Shown here in pieces: positions 49,313-57,953 of a DNA stretch of 64,000 nt. Position 1 is the stretch's first letter. Each line of letters opens with the position of its first letter. Made by a program: the position numbers and the translations under genes. The DNA is from CAXMST01 sp038206985 (GTDB lineage: Bacteria; Actinomycetota; Thermoleophilia; Solirubrobacterales; 70-9): contig JBBRAH010000010.1 of the NCBI GenBank assembly GCA_038206985.1, forward strand, positions 1 to 64,000. Direction: 5' to 3'. Under the pieces are notes generated by a model. That model did no database searches, was not told the origin of the DNA, and was given only the letters and a program-made list of their open reading frames with translations.

Positions 49313-49948
49313 ATGAGTCCCTCCGTGGCTGAAACCAAACCAGGCGGCCTGCTCGTCGATTTCGGCGGCGTGCTCACCTCCAACATCTGGGTCTCCTTTC
49401 AGGCCTTCTGCGAGACCGAGGGCCTCGACCCCGGCTCGATCAAGGACACCTTCCGCGACGACGGTGAGGGCCTGCAGATGCTGCGCTCGCTGGAGAAGGG
49501 CGAGGTCAGCGATCCCGACTTCGAAGCCGGTTTCGGCGCGATGCTCGGTGTCGCGCCGGAGGATCTGATCAGCCGCCTGTTTGCCGGCCTCGGTCCCGAC
49601 GAGCGGATGATCACGGCGGTGAAAGCGGTGCGCGCGGCCGGCACCCCGACCGGGCTGATCTCCAACTCCTGGGGCACGGGGATCTACGACCGGGCGCCGA
49701 TGGAGATCTTCGACGCGACCGTGATCTCCGGCGATGTCGGCCTGCACAAGCCGCAGCCCGAGATCTACCAGCTGGGCGCCGAGCGGCTCGGGGTTCCAGC
49801 GGCGGACTGCGTGTTCGTCGATGACCTGCGCGAGAACGTCGCCGGTGCGGAGGCGGTCGGCATGATGGCGCTGCTGCATCGCGACACCGCCGAGACGATC
49901 GCCGAGCTCGAGCGCCTGTTCGGGCTCCAAGAGGCCCGAGCGACCTGA
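49313..49948 (+). CDS. HAD-superfamily hydrolase (ACAD10 N-terminal domain-like)
   Basis: 211 residues from ATG 49313 (GTG 49325 possible). The HAD motif I is LLVDFGGVLTSN, in which the second Asp of the usual DxD is Gly, as in the epoxide-hydrolase/ACAD10-type HAD group; motif II is GLISNSWG, motif III is LHKPQPEIYQL, and motif IV is CVFVDDLRENV. The missing second Asp argues against normal phosphatase activity, also seen in related proteins. Divergent from the kinase gene with 31 bp between starts. Confidence 0.85.
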   Translation: MSPSVAETKPGGLLVDFGGVLTSNIWVSFQAFCETEGLDPGSIKDTFRDDGEGLQMLRSLEKGEVSDPDFEAGFGAMLGVAPEDLISRLFAGLGPDERMITAVKAVRAAGTPTGLISNSWGTGIYDRAPMEIFDATVISGDVGLHKPQPEIYQLGAERLGVPAADCVFVDDLRENVAGAEAVGMMALLHRDTAETIAELERLFGLQEARAT

Positions 49949-49972
49949 GCGACCTGGGCGACCTGAGCTGAG

Positions 49973-51616
49973 TCAGCCCGAGCAGGATCGGTCGCGGCCC
50001 AGGACGCCCGCGAGCGAGAACCGCGCCTCGACCCGGACCGTCTGCTCGTACCCGACCTCGCCCGGTCCGGGCCCCGCCGGCACGGTCACCCGGGTCATGT
50101 CCGGTCCAGGCCGCTCGATGCGCTCGACGCATGCGGACCCCTCGACGACCTCGAAGTACGGTGAATAGCCAAGCGCGAGTTCCACGGCAAGACCCTCGAT
50201 GCGCACGGTGAATCCGTCCGGCTCGACCGCGAGCAGTTCGCCGGGACCCGAGACGAGCGCGCCGCCCGGCTCCTCGCCGTAGCGGTACAGGCGCCAGTGC
50301 TCACCGCTCCAGACCTGCTTGAGGCCGCTGACCCCAGAGTCGATCGTCTGCAGCTCGCTCTCGGCGAGGTAATCGGGATCGGCGTCGGAGACCGCGACGT
50401 AGGAGACGCCATGTGACCGCAACCAGGATGCGTACGCATCCGGCTCGAGCACATCGGCGTCGAACAGGTCGAAGTCCTCCGACTCCAACTGCCGCAGCCA
50501 GCCGCGCGCGAGCGGGAAGCGCTCGGCGACGTGGACCGACTCCCAGCGGTTGCGTGTCGGTGGCACCTCGACACGGATCGGCTCCTCACCCGCGCGGCGT
50601 CCGAGCTCCTCCAGGAGCGGCGCGTAGTAGGCGGCCTCGGTCGAGGGATCGCCGGAGGCGGCTGCGATGTCGCGCACAGTCGCGGTCCACTGCCACCAGA
50701 GCAGCGGCAGGGCGACGATCGCGAGCAGTACCGGTCGGCGGCCGATAAGCAGGATGGCGAGCAGCGGTCCGGCGAAGGTTGCCCCGAGGCGGACGACGTT
50801 GCCCCCGAGCGGCGAATCGATCACAAGTGCGAGGACCGCGACCGCCAGATAGATGCCGGCTGCCCAGCGCAGGACGGGCTGCCCCGAGCCGGCCAGCACT
50901 CCGACGGCGAGCGCCGCGAGGGGAATCCAGACGAAGGCCGAGAAGGCGAAGGGCTGAAAGCCGTCAGTCGGGAACGCGAGCCCCATCAGCCCCAGGCCCA
51001 GCGCAGCGGCCGCGGCGGCGCTCGCCGCCGCCCGGTGCACGGACGGCCGCGCTTGCGTTGTGAGCCAGTCGGCGAGCACTGCGGCGCATGCGATCAGCAG
51101 GTAGAGGCCGGCGACCGGGCTTGCGGCGACCGTCACGAGGCCCCCTGCCGCAGCCCATCCGGAGCGGCGCCTCTGTACCGCCAGCACCGCCGCCAGTCCA
51201 ACGGCCAGGCCGAGGGCGAAAGTGATGCGGCCGCCGTAGAGGGCGACCACCGAGGCAAAGCCGAACCAGATCACGCCCAGCCAGGCACGCTCACCGAATG
51301 CCCGCCGGGCAACTCGAGCGAAGAGCGCCGCGGAGGCAACCGCCGAAAGCGCCCCCACCAGAGCGGGCCCCAGCCAGGCCCCGAGCGGCGGATAGAGCAG
51401 GCTGTAACCGGGGATCGCGTGGCCCGAGTACCAACCCGGGCTCCAGATCACCCAGCCTTCGCGATCCCACAGATCAGCGCGGAAAGTCTGCGCGGAGAGA
51501 TCGAGCGTCTGCGGCTGCCAGAGGAGATAGATCGCGCTGAGAACGGCCGAGATCGCGACCGCGACCGCCCCTGGGTGGTCGCGCAGGGCGCCGGAAAAGC
51601 GGTGGAACCAACGCAT
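49973..51616 (-). CDS. polytopic membrane protein with C-terminal extracytoplasmic domain
   Basis: 547 residues from ATG 51616. About ten hydrophobic helices to residue 310, then a soluble domain of 230 residues with VEVPPTRNRWESVHVAERFPLARGWLRQL. That segment recurs in large actinobacterial membrane proteins of unassigned function, some annotated as glycosyltransferase-like. The first loop reads RADLWDREGWVIWSPGWYSGHAIPG; it has acidic residues after the first helix, as GT-C enzymes do, but evidence is thin. The 3' end is 25 bp from the HAD gene stop, in convergent orientation. Confidence 0.6.
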   Translation of the reverse strand: MRWFHRFSGALRDHPGAVAVAISAVLSAIYLLWQPQTLDLSAQTFRADLWDREGWVIWSPGWYSGHAIPGYSLLYPPLGAWLGPALVGALSAVASAALFARVARRAFGERAWLGVIWFGFASVVALYGGRITFALGLAVGLAAVLAVQRRRSGWAAAGGLVTVAASPVAGLYLLIACAAVLADWLTTQARPSVHRAAASAAAAAALGLGLMGLAFPTDGFQPFAFSAFVWIPLAALAVGVLAGSGQPVLRWAAGIYLAVAVLALVIDSPLGGNVVRLGATFAGPLLAILLIGRRPVLLAIVALPLLWWQWTATVRDIAAASGDPSTEAAYYAPLLEELGRRAGEEPIRVEVPPTRNRWESVHVAERFPLARGWLRQLESEDFDLFDADVLEPDAYASWLRSHGVSYVAVSDADPDYLAESELQTIDSGVSGLKQVWSGEHWRLYRYGEEPGGALVSGPGELLAVEPDGFTVRIEGLAVELALGYSPYFEVVEGSACVERIERPGPDMTRVTVPAGPGPGEVGYEQTVRVEARFSLAGVLGRDRSCSG

Positions 51617-51646
51617 TCCGGGGCCTCCCGCGCCGGGCCGCGCGTT

Positions 51647-53221
51647 TCAGTCCTTGGCGTATTCGACGCGGATCTGCTTGCCCTTGAGCTTGGTGTCGTG
51701 AAGGCGCTCAAGGGCCCGGTCGGCGTGCTCTGAATCGAGGTCGATAAACGTGAACCGCTCGAGGATGCGGATGTCGAAGATTGACTCCTCCGGGATCACG
51801 GCGCCCTCGATCAGGGCGAACTCAATGTCCGCCTCCTCGATGCCGCTGCGGCTGCCCCGGTTGATGAACAGCTTGGTGTGGCCGCTCGAGCCGCCGGAAT
51901 CGTCTCCGCCGCTCGATTCCCGCGAGCCGTTGCCGCCGGAGCCGTTGGAGCTCTCGGCGGGTGCCCGCTCCTCGCCGTGGTCGCGGTCCTCGAGATCATC
52001 CTCGCGGGCCACGCTGGCCTCGGCCTTCGGTTCCTTGGCCTGCTTACTCTGATCGACGTCCTTGGAGTGATCGCGGCGGCGTGGTCGCGGAGCGTGCTCG
52101 ATCCGCTCGTCGGGACGTTCCCACTCGCCGATCGAGATCTTCAACTCGCGTTCGTACTGCTCGAGGTCGCCCTTCTGCTTCGGCGTTACGAGCGTGATCG
52201 CGCGACCAGTACGGCCGACGCGACCGGTACGGCCGATCCGGTGCACGTAGATCTCACTGTTGTTGGGCAGATCGAAGTTGATGACGTGGGTCACGTGCTC
52301 GATGTCGAGCCCGCGGGCGGCCACGTCAGTGGCAACCAGAAGCGGCGACTTGTGCTCCTTGAAGGAGATCATCACGCCGTCACGCTGGCCCTGGCTGAGA
52401 TCGCCATGCAGCGCTTTGACCTGGAAACCCTTGTCGCGGAGGCGCTTGTCGAGGCGCGAGGTGCCGATCTTGGTCCGGCAGAAGACGATCGCCTGCTCGG
52501 GCTCCTCCTCACGGAGGATCTCGATCAGCTTGTCGGTCTTCGACTTCTCATCGACCAGCACGTAGGCCTGCTCGATCGCATCGACCGTCAGCTTCTTCGG
52601 CGTGATCGAGATCGTCTCGGGGTTGTACATGTAGGTCTCGGCGAGGCGGGCGATCGGGGGTGGCATCGTGGCGCTGAAGAGCATGGTCTGGCGGCCGTTG
52701 GGGCACATCCGCAGGATCTTCTCGACGTCCTCGATGAAACCGAGGTCGAGCATCTCGTCGGCCTCGTCGAGGACGACGTAGCGGGCCGAGTTGAGGTTCA
52801 GCGAACCGCGCCCGATCAGGTCCTTCATCCGGCCGACGGTGGCGACGACGACATGTGCGCCATAGCGGACCCGGGCCGCCTGTTCGCGGACCGAGGTCCC
52901 GCCGAATACGGCGACGACGTTGACCTCCATGTGCTCGGCATAGGAACGCAGGGCCTGGGTGACCTGGATGCAGAGCTCGCGGGTCGGCGTCAGAACGATC
53001 GCCTGGGTGGAGTCGTCTGTGGGGTCGAGGTGCTGCAGCAGCGGCAGACCGAAGGCAGCGGTCTTGCCGGTGCCCGTCTGGGCCTGGCCGATGATGTCCT
53101 GGCCGCCGAGGAGGACGGGGATCGCCTGCTCCTGGATCGGGGACGGCTCCTCGTAGCCGAGTTCGTCGAGGGCGGTGCAGATCTCATCTTTGAGACCGAG
53201 ATCGCGGAAAGCATTGCTCAT
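51647..53221 (-). CDS. DEAD-box RNA helicase with C-terminal DbpA-type RNA-binding domain
   Basis: 524 residues from ATG 53221, with AAGGGA upstream. All helicase motifs are present: Q motif EPSPIQEQAIP, GQAQTGTGKTAA, PTRELCIQV, VLDEADEML, FSATMPP, and HRIGRTGRVGRTGRA. Residues 375-445 are an acidic, Gly/Ser-rich linker, and the last 75 residues form a DbpA-like RNA-binding fold (TKLFINRGSRSGIEEAD, IRILERFTFIDLDSEHAD). DeaD/CsdA-type helicases aid ribosome assembly and cold growth. Divergent from the LuxR gene across 255 bp. Confidence 0.93.
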   Translation of the reverse strand: MSNAFRDLGLKDEICTALDELGYEEPSPIQEQAIPVLLGGQDIIGQAQTGTGKTAAFGLPLLQHLDPTDDSTQAIVLTPTRELCIQVTQALRSYAEHMEVNVVAVFGGTSVREQAARVRYGAHVVVATVGRMKDLIGRGSLNLNSARYVVLDEADEMLDLGFIEDVEKILRMCPNGRQTMLFSATMPPPIARLAETYMYNPETISITPKKLTVDAIEQAYVLVDEKSKTDKLIEILREEEPEQAIVFCRTKIGTSRLDKRLRDKGFQVKALHGDLSQGQRDGVMISFKEHKSPLLVATDVAARGLDIEHVTHVINFDLPNNSEIYVHRIGRTGRVGRTGRAITLVTPKQKGDLEQYERELKISIGEWERPDERIEHAPRPRRRDHSKDVDQSKQAKEPKAEASVAREDDLEDRDHGEERAPAESSNGSGGNGSRESSGGDDSGGSSGHTKLFINRGSRSGIEEADIEFALIEGAVIPEESIFDIRILERFTFIDLDSEHADRALERLHDTKLKGKQIRVEYAKD

Positions 53222-53476
53222 GGGATGGGGTCCCTTCGTGGGCGTGGTGGGTCGGTGGGGCCCGAGAGGGGTTACGTCGCGCGAGCGACGCTCCGTCAGC
53301 TCCTGCCGTCGTCCGGGCAACGCAAGCCCTGCGAGACGATGGTGAGCGTGACCTCGAGCAACACGCAGGCTACAGGGCCGGACTCCTCACCGCGCCCGGC
53401 CTCGCTGCGCTGGCACTTTGTTCACTACCGCGAACTCCGATTAGGATAAATCTGCACGTAGCAACCAAGGGGACTC
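53222..53476. other. divergent intergenic region between helicase and LuxR genes
   Basis: 255 bp without a supported gene. Near the right end TAGGATAAAT (about 53443-53452) is the best -10-like stretch for the LuxR gene, and GGGGA a few bases before GTG 53477 is a weak ribosome-binding site. The left part is the helicase leader. I see no strong repeat or riboswitch here. Confidence 0.4.
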
Positions 53477-56400
53477 GTGAACTTGAGTACCGGGTCATTC
53501 GGAGTGGCCTTCAATCGGCCGTCGCGTTGGCTGAGGCGGGCCGCGACGACGCAGTTTCCGGACTGTGAGCTCATCGACGGAGACTTGCGCTTGCGGCTCC
53601 CCGACGCGGGCTCTGCCGTGCGGGCTGCGCTGGAGATGCGCAACTGGATCGGGGACGGCCCACCCGCGGGTGGCGGTATCGGCATCGCCCCCTCGCCGGA
53701 TGGCGCGGAGGCCGCCGGCGGCCTCGCCGCCCTGGCCGGGCCCGGCGTGGTCCTCGCCGAAGCACAGGTGGTCAAAGCGGCCGACCAGCACTGGGTGGCG
53801 AGCCGCCCCCAAGACGGTCGTACCGCGGCTGAGCTCACCTGGCACGGTCCGGGTGAGCCGGCATCGGGCCTCGCCGCGCTGCCGGACCCGGTCACCTCCT
53901 CGATCGAGCGACCGTGGCCGCTGCTCGGGCGCGAGGAGGAGCTGGTCGAACTGGCGATGGGCTGGAGAGGCACCGCTGGTGGTGGTCTGCGCGTGCATCT
54001 GATCGCGGGCGAGCCCGGCGCCGGCAAGACGCGCCTGGCGGCCGAGGCCGGCCGGGAGGTGCGCCGGGCGGGAGGGCTGGTTCTGCACGCCGGTGCGGGA
54101 GGGCCCGGCTCCCCTCCCTACGCACCGTTCGCGGAGCTTGCGGGTCAGGTGATCGCACGTGAGGAGGCCGGCGCCGGGAGGTTGGCCGGATCCCGCTTTG
54201 GCCGCATGCTCACCGGCGGCGGCTCCGAGCAGGTCCGTCGACCGTCCGGCGGTCTCGGAGACGAGCGGGCCGTGCTGTTCCGCTCCGTCGTCGAGGAGCT
54301 GGAGGCACTGTCGGCACACGCGCCGATGCTGGTCATCTGCGAGGACCTCCATGCCTGGGGTACCGGCTCCCTGCTGCTGCTCGAGCACATCTGCCGGGTG
54401 CCGGTCCCGCTGAACCTGATGGTCCTCGGCACCTACCGACCGACCGCGCTCGATCCCGCGGGCGAACCGGCCGCGGCCGTCTCCCGCCTGCGTGAGCTTG
54501 GCGGCGCCCGGCACACCGAGCTCGGCGGCCTCGATCTTCGGGCCCTCCACGGGATCGCCGCCTTCTGTGGCGACTCGATCGACTCTGCCGACCTGCAGCG
54601 CGCGGCCGAGAGCACGCTCGCGGAGACGGCGGGCAACTCGCTGTTCGCCTGCGAGTTGCTGCGAGCCGGCCGGTTCGTGCCAGAAGCCTTCCTGGCCTCC
54701 GCGCCAACGGCCGAGGCGCCCCCGTCCCTGCAGATGCTGATCGCCGCCCGCACGCACGCACTCGGCGAGCGCGCCTACGAACACCTGAGCGGCGGCGCCG
54801 TCGTCGGCCGCTCCTTCGATCCGGGAATCCTCGCCCTCGCGCTCGACGCGGACCCGACCGCGGTACATGAGTCACTCGAGCTCGGTGTGCGGGCGGGATT
54901 GGTCGTGCCGGAGGGCAACGGCCGCTTCACCTTCACCCACTCGATCGTCGCACGCAGCCTCTACCAGGAGGCGGGGCCCGGGTTCCGTGGCCGGGTCCAC
55001 CGGAGGGTGGGAGTTGCCCTCGAAGAGCTCGACCCTGCAACGGTGCCCGTCGCCCAGCTCGCTCACCACTGGTCCGCGGCCGAGCCTGCCGACGCGGAGC
55101 GTGCCTCGCGCTATGCAGCGGACGCGGCCGAGCAGGCCCTCTTGAAGCTTGACCACCAGGAGGCCGCGGGCTGGTTCGAACGTGCTCTCGAGTTGCGACC
55201 CGGCAGCGCGGAGGAGCCGGCGGCGGAGCGCTGCGCCATGCTGACCGGGCTTGGCACCGCGCTCCGCTTCAGCGGCGATCCACGCTTTCGGGAGATCCTC
55301 CTCGAGGCCTCGAGACTGGCGGCGGAGACGGGCCAGCTCGACCAGCTCGTCGATGCTGCCCTGGCGAACAACCGCGGCTTCGTGAGCTCGATCGGGGAGC
55401 ACGACCAGGAGCGTGTGGCGCTGCTCGAGCTCGCGCTCGAGCGGATCGATCCCAAGAGTCCGCAGCGCGCCCTGCTCCTCGCCCAGCTCGCCCTCGAGCT
55501 CACCTTCTTCGCGCACCATCGCGAGCGGCGGCGGGCGCTGGCCGATGACGCCCTGGCCGCCGCCCGTGCGGCCGGCGATGAGCTGATCCTCTCGCGCGTC
55601 CTGCTGCGCCGCCTGATTGCGTGCTGGAGTCCGGACGATGCGCGCCAGCGGATCTCCGACGCCGGAGAAAGCATCTCGATCTCCTCGCGCCTCGACGAAC
55701 CGCTCGACCTGTTTCACGGGCTGCACTGGCAGGGCGTCGCCCAGATCGAGGTCGGCGACGTCGAGGGCGCCGCCCGCAACCTGCTCGCGCAGACGAGGAT
55801 CGCCGAGCGGCTGGGCGACAGCACCGCGCTCTGGCTGAGCGCCTGCGGGGAGTCGCTGCGGGTCGCGATGCGCGGCCGCCTGGAAGAGGCCGAGGCACTG
55901 GCCGGGGAGGGCCTCGAGCTGGGCCGGCAGGGAAGCCAGCCGGATGCCCTGGCCTTCTTCGCAAGCCAGATCGCGAGCATCCGCTGGCAGCAGGGCCGGC
56001 TCCCGGAGCTGCTGCCGATCCTCATCGAGGCCCTCGAAAATCACCCGGGGCTACCGGCCTTCCGCTCGCTGCTCGCCCTCGCCCATGCTTTGGCCGGGGA
56101 GCGGGACGCGGGCCGCGCGGCGGTCGATGTCGATGCGGTGAGTCACTTCTCGGAGCTGCCAATCGATCCGGTCTGGCTGCCCGCGATCACCACCTACGCC
56201 CATGCCGTCGCCGAGCTCGAGCAGATCGAGCATGCGGAGCTCCTGTCGGACATGCTCGCGCCCTACGCCGGGCTCATCTCCTCGACCAGCGTCAGCCTCT
56301 GGGGCACCGTGGACCACGCCCTGGGCCGCCTTGCCGCGTTGCGCGGTGACCACGCAGAGGCCGAGCTTCTGTTGGGCCGGGCCGTCAACGAGTACCGACG

Positions 56401-56836
56401 GATGTCGGCGCCCGTGTGGTGCGGGCACGGGCAGCTCGACCTCGTGCGAACCAGGATGCTCGGCGGCGCGCCCCCGCGGAGCCAGGACGACCTCCTCGCC
56501 GAGGTCCGCAACGCAGGCCGGCGCCATGGCGCCGGCCTGCTCCTCGTCACCTTCGACGAGCGCAGCCAGGAGCGCGAGGAGGACCGCCGAGCGGGACTCG
56601 ATGCCGTCGAGCTCGCCGCGTCGCTCGGCATCACTGTCCGCCAGGCGGAGGTGGTCGGCCTGCTGGCGCGGGGCAAGACCAACGCGGCGATCGCCCGCGA
56701 GCTGGCGATCAGCCCCAGCACTGTCAAGCGGCACCTGGAGAACGTGTTCGACCGGGTCGGCGTCCGGACCCGCGGGGAGCTCCTCGCCCAGTTGCTCGAC
56801 CCCGAGGCCGAGGCAACGCGACCGACGAGCGCGTAG
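53477..56836 (+). CDS. large LuxR-family ATPase regulator (LAL type) with degenerate cyclase-like N-terminus
   Basis: 1119 residues from GTG 53477. Residues 25-140 look like the second half of a class III cyclase domain that has lost its catalytic part (LRLRLPDAGSAVRAALEMR, AGPGVVLAEAQVV). Then LLGREEELVEL leads into an AAA-type ATPase with Walker A GEPGAGKT (178-185) and Walker B-like MLVICEDLH. A long TPR-like helical region follows (about 500-1000), and the C-terminus is a LuxR helix-turn-helix (TVRQAEVVGLLARGKTNAAI, ISPSTVKRHLENVF). Such regulators act as signal-dependent activators; the signal and target are unknown. Confidence 0.9.
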   Translation: MNLSTGSFGVAFNRPSRWLRRAATTQFPDCELIDGDLRLRLPDAGSAVRAALEMRNWIGDGPPAGGGIGIAPSPDGAEAAGGLAALAGPGVVLAEAQVVKAADQHWVASRPQDGRTAAELTWHGPGEPASGLAALPDPVTSSIERPWPLLGREEELVELAMGWRGTAGGGLRVHLIAGEPGAGKTRLAAEAGREVRRAGGLVLHAGAGGPGSPPYAPFAELAGQVIAREEAGAGRLAGSRFGRMLTGGGSEQVRRPSGGLGDERAVLFRSVVEELEALSAHAPMLVICEDLHAWGTGSLLLLEHICRVPVPLNLMVLGTYRPTALDPAGEPAAAVSRLRELGGARHTELGGLDLRALHGIAAFCGDSIDSADLQRAAESTLAETAGNSLFACELLRAGRFVPEAFLASAPTAEAPPSLQMLIAARTHALGERAYEHLSGGAVVGRSFDPGILALALDADPTAVHESLELGVRAGLVVPEGNGRFTFTHSIVARSLYQEAGPGFRGRVHRRVGVALEELDPATVPVAQLAHHWSAAEPADAERASRYAADAAEQALLKLDHQEAAGWFERALELRPGSAEEPAAERCAMLTGLGTALRFSGDPRFREILLEASRLAAETGQLDQLVDAALANNRGFVSSIGEHDQERVALLELALERIDPKSPQRALLLAQLALELTFFAHHRERRRALADDALAAARAAGDELILSRVLLRRLIACWSPDDARQRISDAGESISISSRLDEPLDLFHGLHWQGVAQIEVGDVEGAARNLLAQTRIAERLGDSTALWLSACGESLRVAMRGRLEEAEALAGEGLELGRQGSQPDALAFFASQIASIRWQQGRLPELLPILIEALENHPGLPAFRSLLALAHALAGERDAGRAAVDVDAVSHFSELPIDPVWLPAITTYAHAVAELEQIEHAELLSDMLAPYAGLISSTSVSLWGTVDHALGRLAALRGDHAEAELLLGRAVNEYRRMSAPVWCGHGQLDLVRTRMLGGAPPRSQDDLLAEVRNAGRRHGAGLLLVTFDERSQEREEDRRAGLDAVELAASLGITVRQAEVVGLLARGKTNAAIARELAISPSTVKRHLENVFDRVGVRTRGELLAQLLDPEAEATRPTSA

Positions 56837-56886
56837 CGGGCCACCCGGCTCCGGACCGCGCGCTCGTGTGCCAGAGTGCCGCGACG

Positions 56887-57816
56887 ATGTCACTCACAGT
56901 CGTAGGTTCAATCGCGTTCGATGCAGTCAAGACCCCTTTCGGGGAGCGGGAGAAGATGCTGGGCGGCTCCGCCGTCCACTTCGCGCTCGCTGCGAGTTTC
57001 TTCACCGATGTCCGGGTGGTGGGCCCGGTCGGCGACGATTTCGGTCCCGATGAGTTCGCGGTGCTCGAGAGCCGTGGCATCGAGACCGGCGACATCCACC
57101 ATGTCGCCGGTGGCGAGACCTTCTTCTGGCAGGGCCACTACGAACACGACCTCAACGTCGCTCATACCGACGACACTCAGCTCAACGTGTTCGCCGAGTT
57201 CGAGCCCGAGCTCTCGGAGGCGGGTCGCGCATCCGAGGTGCTCTTCCTCGGCAACATCCAGCCGGATCTGCAGCGCACGGTTCGCGCCGAGGCAAGCGGG
57301 GCCAAGTTCGTCGCCCTCGACTCGATGAACCTCTGGATCGAGACGGCCAAGGACTCGCTCGAGGCCGCGATCTCCGAAGTCGACTGTCTGCTGCTCAACG
57401 ACGCCGAGCTGCGACAGCTCACCGGTGAGTCCAACCTCGCCCGTGCGGCGCGCGCGATCCGCGAGCTGGGGCCGGAGATCGTGGTCGCCAAGCGCGGCGA
57501 GTACGGTGCCGCTTTGTTCAGCGCAGCGGACTGCTTTGCGATCCCGGGCCTCCTGATCGAGGATGTCGCCGACCCGACGGGTGCGGGCGACAGCTTCGCA
57601 GGCGGCTTTCTGGGATATCTCGACTCCGCCGGCGCCGACGATCCCACCACCGAGGATCTCCGGCGCGCGATGGCCTTTGGCTCGGTGATGGCCTCCTTCA
57701 ACGTCGAGAACTTCGGTACCGAGCGCGTCCGCGCCCTCGAGCACTCCGAGATCGACGAGCGCCTGGCCGAGTTCAAGGCCCTGACCCACTTCGACGAGAG
57801 CCCCGTCGCCGGCTGA
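56887..57816 (+). CDS. PfkB-family carbohydrate/nucleoside kinase
   Basis: 309 residues from ATG 56887; the frame is open upstream within the LuxR gene but unlikely to be used. The N-terminal GSIAFDAVKTPFG and GGSAVHFALAASFF fit PfkB substrate binding, and the C-terminal VADPTGAGDSFAGGFLGYL is the anion-hole and catalytic-base motif. It phosphorylates a sugar, nucleoside or related alcohol; the substrate cannot be told. Starts 51 bp after the LuxR stop and may be co-transcribed. Confidence 0.88.
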   Translation: MSLTVVGSIAFDAVKTPFGEREKMLGGSAVHFALAASFFTDVRVVGPVGDDFGPDEFAVLESRGIETGDIHHVAGGETFFWQGHYEHDLNVAHTDDTQLNVFAEFEPELSEAGRASEVLFLGNIQPDLQRTVRAEASGAKFVALDSMNLWIETAKDSLEAAISEVDCLLLNDAELRQLTGESNLARAARAIRELGPEIVVAKRGEYGAALFSAADCFAIPGLLIEDVADPTGAGDSFAGGFLGYLDSAGADDPTTEDLRRAMAFGSVMASFNVENFGTERVRALEHSEIDERLAEFKALTHFDESPVAG

Positions 57817-57953
57817 CAACTGCGGCGAGCGAGCCCTGTCGGGGCCTGCCGGGAGGCCGCCGGGGTGCCGGGAAGCCGGGATTGGGATACTGCCTCTTCC
57901 CGAAACTTCACATACGCGGCCACGAGACAGGCTTCGAGGAGGATCCCCGAGAT

